A DNA stretch of 9,067 nt from Prevotella sp. UBA3208. Lineage in GTDB: Bacteria > Bacteroidota > Bacteroidia > Bacteroidales > Bacteroidaceae. The notes under the pieces are model-generated. The model had not been told where the DNA came from and did not search any database. It saw only the letters and a program-made list of their open reading frames with translations. The DNA is taken from contig DEWO01000106.1 of assembly GCA_002363695.1 (NCBI GenBank), positions 2,729 to 11,795 of the forward strand, written 5' to 3'. A program made the translations under genes and the position numbers. Below, piece by piece: positions 7,014-9,067 of this stretch (within the stretch, counting starts at the first letter, position 1; each line of letters opens with the position of its first letter).

Positions 7014-7025
7014 GGTTTTAAAACC
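7014..7025. promoter_or_regulatory. 12-bp palindrome just upstream of the receptor promoter
   Basis: GGTTTTAAAACC is a perfect palindrome. Allowing a one-base bulge, ACT and AGT outside it extend the dyad. It begins 7 bp upstream of the -33 box of the receptor gene, a typical place for an activator or repressor dimer. No named regulator site is recognised, so a function is inference only. Confidence 0.35.
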
Positions 7026-7048
7026 GAGTGATATTCAAAAAAAGTCAC

Positions 7049-7075
7049 GGGGCAGGGGCCGCTGGGGGTTGTGGG
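7049..7075 (+). other. G-quadruplex motif
   Basis: Four runs of G (GGGG 7049-7052, GGGG 7055-7058, GGGGG 7064-7068, GGG 7073-7075) are spaced by loops of 2, 5 and 4 nt. This fits the usual pattern of four G3+ runs with 1-7 nt loops. It lies between two divergent promoters. Its last run overlaps the base of the neighbouring hairpin, so the two structures would compete. Confidence 0.6.
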
Positions 7076-7104
7076 AGTTCAAATCGGCCCGATTTGAACC
7101 TCCC
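7073..7104. repeat. Inverted repeat (10-bp stem) next to the G-quadruplex motif
   Basis: GTTCAAATCG (7077-7086) and CGATTTGAAC (7090-7099) are perfect reverse complements around GCC. With one bulged C at 7100 the stem extends by GGGA/TCCC (7073-7076 with 7101-7104). No T-run follows directly, so it does not read as a plain terminator. The GTTCAAATC core recalls a tRNA T-loop, but the required stems are missing on both strands. Confidence 0.6.
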
Positions 7105-7150
7105 CCCGACGGCCGGCCTCCTCTTCCCTCCTTTTAATCCGCAACTTTTC

Positions 7151-7181
7151 TTGCTGGTTTCAGAATTTTTGTTTAATTTTG
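7151..7181 (+). promoter_or_regulatory. Bacteroidota-type promoter for queC
   Basis: TAATTTTG at 7174-7181 matches the -7 consensus, with TTG at 7151-7153 20 bp upstream. The box ends only 5 bp before the queC ATG (7187), so a transcript from it would start within a few bases of the start codon and be nearly leaderless. Confidence 0.55.
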
Positions 7182-7186
7182 CACCC

Positions 7187-7852
7187 ATGGAAAAAGATTC
7201 AGTACTGATACTTAGCGGTGGAGTCGACTCAACCACCTTGCTGTACGACGAGCAGGAACGCATAGCCCTGGCCGTCTCGTTTGACTACGGCAGCAAGCAC
7301 AATGCCCGCGAGATTCCCTTTGCCCGCTGGCACTGCCGGCAGTTGGGCATCCGCCACATCACGATACCTCTGGACTTCATGACGCGCTACTTCAGGAGCT
7401 CGCTCTTAGAGGGTGGCGGGGACATTCCCGAGGGGCACTATGCCGACGAGAACATGAAGTCGACGGTCGTCCCCTTCCGCAATGGCATCATGCTCTCCGT
7501 TGCCGTGGGCATTGCCGAGTCGAACGGCTTGCGGTATGTGATGATGGCCAACCACGGCGGCGACCATACCATCTATCCCGACTGCCGGCCGGAGTTCGTC
7601 GACGCCTTCGACCGCGCTGCCCAGGCCGGCACGTTCGTCAACGTCCGACTGCGGGCTCCCTATACCCACATCACCAAGGCCGACATAGCCCGCCGGGGCA
7701 AGGCGCTGGGCATCGACTACGCCAAGACGTGGTCGTGCTACAAGGGCGGCGACGTGCATTGCGGCCGTTGCGGCACCTGCGTGGAGCGCCGCGAAGCCTT
7801 CGCCGAGGCCGGCATTGACGACCGGACGGAGTATATTCGCACACCCGAATGA
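7187..7852 (+). CDS. queC: 7-cyano-7-deazaguanine (preQ0) synthase QueC
   Basis: ATP-dependent cytosolic enzyme that converts 7-carboxy-7-deazaguanine and ammonia to preQ0, the precursor for queuosine in tRNA. 221 residues, near the usual 220-230. The N terminus has the PP-loop SGGVDSTTLL (10-19), then SFDYGSKHNARE, a VVPFRNGIMLSVAVGIAE block (94-111) and NHGGDHTIYPDCRPEF (122-137). The zinc ligands are Cys184, Cys192, Cys195 and Cys198 in SCYKGG...HCGRCGTC. ATG 7187 is chosen over upstream starts because MEKDSVLILSGGVDS places the PP-loop where the family has it, and the upstream extension overlaps the promoter. It ends in TGA. The usual partner queF does not follow; a TPR lipoprotein gene starts 27 bp downstream. 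I see no preQ1 riboswitch. Confidence 0.96.
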   Translation: MEKDSVLILSGGVDSTTLLYDEQERIALAVSFDYGSKHNAREIPFARWHCRQLGIRHITIPLDFMTRYFRSSLLEGGGDIPEGHYADENMKSTVVPFRNGIMLSVAVGIAESNGLRYVMMANHGGDHTIYPDCRPEFVDAFDRAAQAGTFVNVRLRAPYTHITKADIARRGKALGIDYAKTWSCYKGGDVHCGRCGTCVERREAFAEAGIDDRTEYIRTPE

Positions 7853-7879
7853 GAAGAAATATTAAACCATTAGACTATT

Positions 7880-9067
7880 ATGACACAAAAACGCATACTC
7901 TCACTCGCCGTGCTCCTCGCAGCACTTTCGGGGGCGTTGTTGCTCTCCTGCCGGCACGGAGCAGACAACAAGACTGCCGCTGAGGATGGTTCCGTCGACT
8001 GGAACGACTCCTGCTTCGCACTCGTGCAGCAGGCCATTACCTATTATAATAATAATGAGACCGACTCGCTCGAACAGTTTGCGGCATGGAGCATGAAGGT
8101 CTGCGCCGAGCACAACCAGCGCCAGTGGTACTACAACATCTGGGCAGTGCTGGCCGAAGCCTACGTCTGGGACGACCAGTTTGACAAAGCTACCGCCGAG
8201 GCGCACCATATGCGGGAAGAAGCCGAAAGCCACGACGAGCGCTTCGGCATGTTTCTGGCCTATAAGACGCTGGGAGTAGGCTATGCCCACGTCAGCGACA
8301 GCCGTGAAGCGGAGACGTGTCTGAAAAAAGCCATCGGCTACTTCCCCAAAGGCACTACGCCGGGCGAACTCTTCTACTGCTACAACTCTCTCTGCCAGGA
8401 ACAGCTGAGGATGCAGCACTATGCGGCCGTAGACAGTACGCTGAAGGACTGGCAGAAGGAAGTAAGCCGCTATCCCGTCGCCGCCGGCGATCTAGAGGCT
8501 GCAACCCATGCCAATTTCCACTTCACCTACTATTCGGTTCTTGCAGACTATCTGCTGGCCACAGGCAACTATCGGCAGGCGGAGGCGGCCATCGACTCGG
8601 CAGCCTACCATGAGAACATTGAAGGCAACAGCGTACTGAACCTCATTGCCATAGCCCAGCAGCGCAGCCAGCTGGCCAGGGAGCAGGGACACATAGATGA
8701 AGCACTGCGCCACAGCGCCCACCTGCTGGAACTGGCCGGCAAGAATACAGACAGCAGTAATCTGACCGTAGCCCTTGAGGAACGTGCCGGCGTGCTGGAG
8801 AAGGCAGGACGTTATGAAGAGGCCCTGAAGATGTATCACCGGCTCGATGAACTGAGAGACTCGCTCACGGCCATCGACCAGCACGACCGGCTGAACCATC
8901 TGAACAAGCAGTACGCAGTCAACGAACTGCAGGCTGCCAACGCACAGCTCGAACAGCGGTCGCGATTTACCACCGGCAGCATCGCCATGATTATGGGCAT
9001 CGGTGCCATACTCGTCTTCCTGGTCTATAACAGCCGCTGGAACCGACAGCTGGAAATCAAGAACCGA
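7880..9067 (+). CDS. TPR lipoprotein sensor, probable histidine kinase N-terminal part (partial)
   Basis: 396 codons are visible and the frame is still open at the window edge. The N terminus has a lipoprotein signal (MTQKRILSLAVLLAALSGALLLS then Cys24, lipobox LLSC). Residues about 75-330 are helical pairs of TPR type, best seen at HFTYYSVLADYLLATGNYRQAEAAI (214-238), LAREQGHIDEALRHSAHLLEL (265-285) and LEERAGVLEKAGRYEEALKMY (299-319). A coiled coil follows (about 330-362, LNKQYAVNELQAANAQLEQ), then a transmembrane helix (about 366-384, SIAMIMGIGAILVFLVYN) and the basic cytoplasmic start NSRWNRQLEIKNR. This order (signal, periplasmic TPRs, coiled coil, one helix, then a kinase) is common in Bacteroidota TPR sensor kinases; a LuxR-type output is the main alternative. 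No kinase residue is visible yet. ATG 7880 gives the whole signal peptide. The 27-bp gap after queC shows no promoter, so cotranscription is likely. Confidence 0.8.
   Translation, partial: MTQKRILSLAVLLAALSGALLLSCRHGADNKTAAEDGSVDWNDSCFALVQQAITYYNNNETDSLEQFAAWSMKVCAEHNQRQWYYNIWAVLAEAYVWDDQFDKATAEAHHMREEAESHDERFGMFLAYKTLGVGYAHVSDSREAETCLKKAIGYFPKGTTPGELFYCYNSLCQEQLRMQHYAAVDSTLKDWQKEVSRYPVAAGDLEAATHANFHFTYYSVLADYLLATGNYRQAEAAIDSAAYHENIEGNSVLNLIAIAQQRSQLAREQGHIDEALRHSAHLLELAGKNTDSSNLTVALEERAGVLEKAGRYEEALKMYHRLDELRDSLTAIDQHDRLNHLNKQYAVNELQAANAQLEQRSRFTTGSIAMIMGIGAILVFLVYNSRWNRQLEIKNR

Larger units (their letters stand above)
6949..7186. other. Divergent intergenic region between receptor gene and queC
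   Basis: 238 bp without a convincing gene. From the receptor side it holds the receptor promoter (6975-7006), a 12-bp palindrome (7014-7025), a G-quadruplex motif (7049-7075), a long hairpin (7077-7099), a C- and T-rich stretch on the + strand (about 7100-7140), and the queC promoter (7151-7181). The queC frame is open upstream to 7028, but that stretch (G- and P-rich, no homology seen) is not likely translated. Confidence 0.7.

Noticed and set aside
7077..7099. tRNA or tRNA remnant (GTTCAAATC resembles a T-loop)
   Set aside because: The flanking bases do not form a T-stem on either strand and there is no anticodon arm or acceptor stem; the sequence is explained as a simple inverted repeat.
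7028..7186. N-terminal extension of QueC by 53 codons
   Set aside because: The family begins right before the PP-loop, the extension is low-complexity and proline/glycine-rich, and it overlaps the queC promoter and the hairpin.

Overview
The window looks like chromosome from a Bacteroidales bacterium, most likely Prevotella or a close relative. Four genes or divergent pairs have the Bacteroidota promoter form (TAnnTTTG at -7, TTG/TTTG about 19-20 bp upstream). Two lipoprotein signals, a BtuB-type TonB-dependent receptor, a TPR sensor of Bacteroidota style, a DcuB fumarate/succinate carrier and heptanucleotide arrays like those I recall from Bacteroidales genomes agree with this. The taxon is inferred; there is no marker RNA gene here.

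Layout: 1-36 may hold the last codons of a + strand gene, followed by a Rho-independent terminator (84-123). gltS (224-1492, +) is a sodium/glutamate symporter with its own promoter. It is followed after 31 bp by a broken + strand gene (1524-3332) that once encoded a lipoprotein of about 600 residues. That gene has a -1 frameshift in the signal peptide, an in-frame TGA and a +1 frameshift near the end. The part after the TGA resembles the membrane-inserting region of the leukocidin / Vibrio cholerae cytolysin (VCC) family of beta-barrel pore-forming toxins. A perfect 15-bp hairpin (3350-3385) separates it from the convergent dcuB (4742-3411, -). Upstream of dcuB, and also on the - strand, is a TonB-dependent receptor (6948-4861) whose coding sequence contains two separate 7-nt tandem-repeat arrays.

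The receptor is divergent from queC (7187-7852, +; queuosine precursor synthesis) across a 238-bp intergenic region. That region carries both promoters, a 12-bp palindrome, a G-quadruplex motif and a long hairpin. Only 27 bp after queC begins a TPR lipoprotein with a transmembrane segment (7880 to the window edge), probably the sensor half of a histidine kinase.

The genes do not form one pathway. They read as an ordinary anaerobe's transport and housekeeping genes (glutamate uptake, dicarboxylate exchange, outer-membrane nutrient import, tRNA modification). The two most notable items are the decayed, lipoprotein-type pore-former-like gene and the slippage-prone heptamer arrays inside the receptor.
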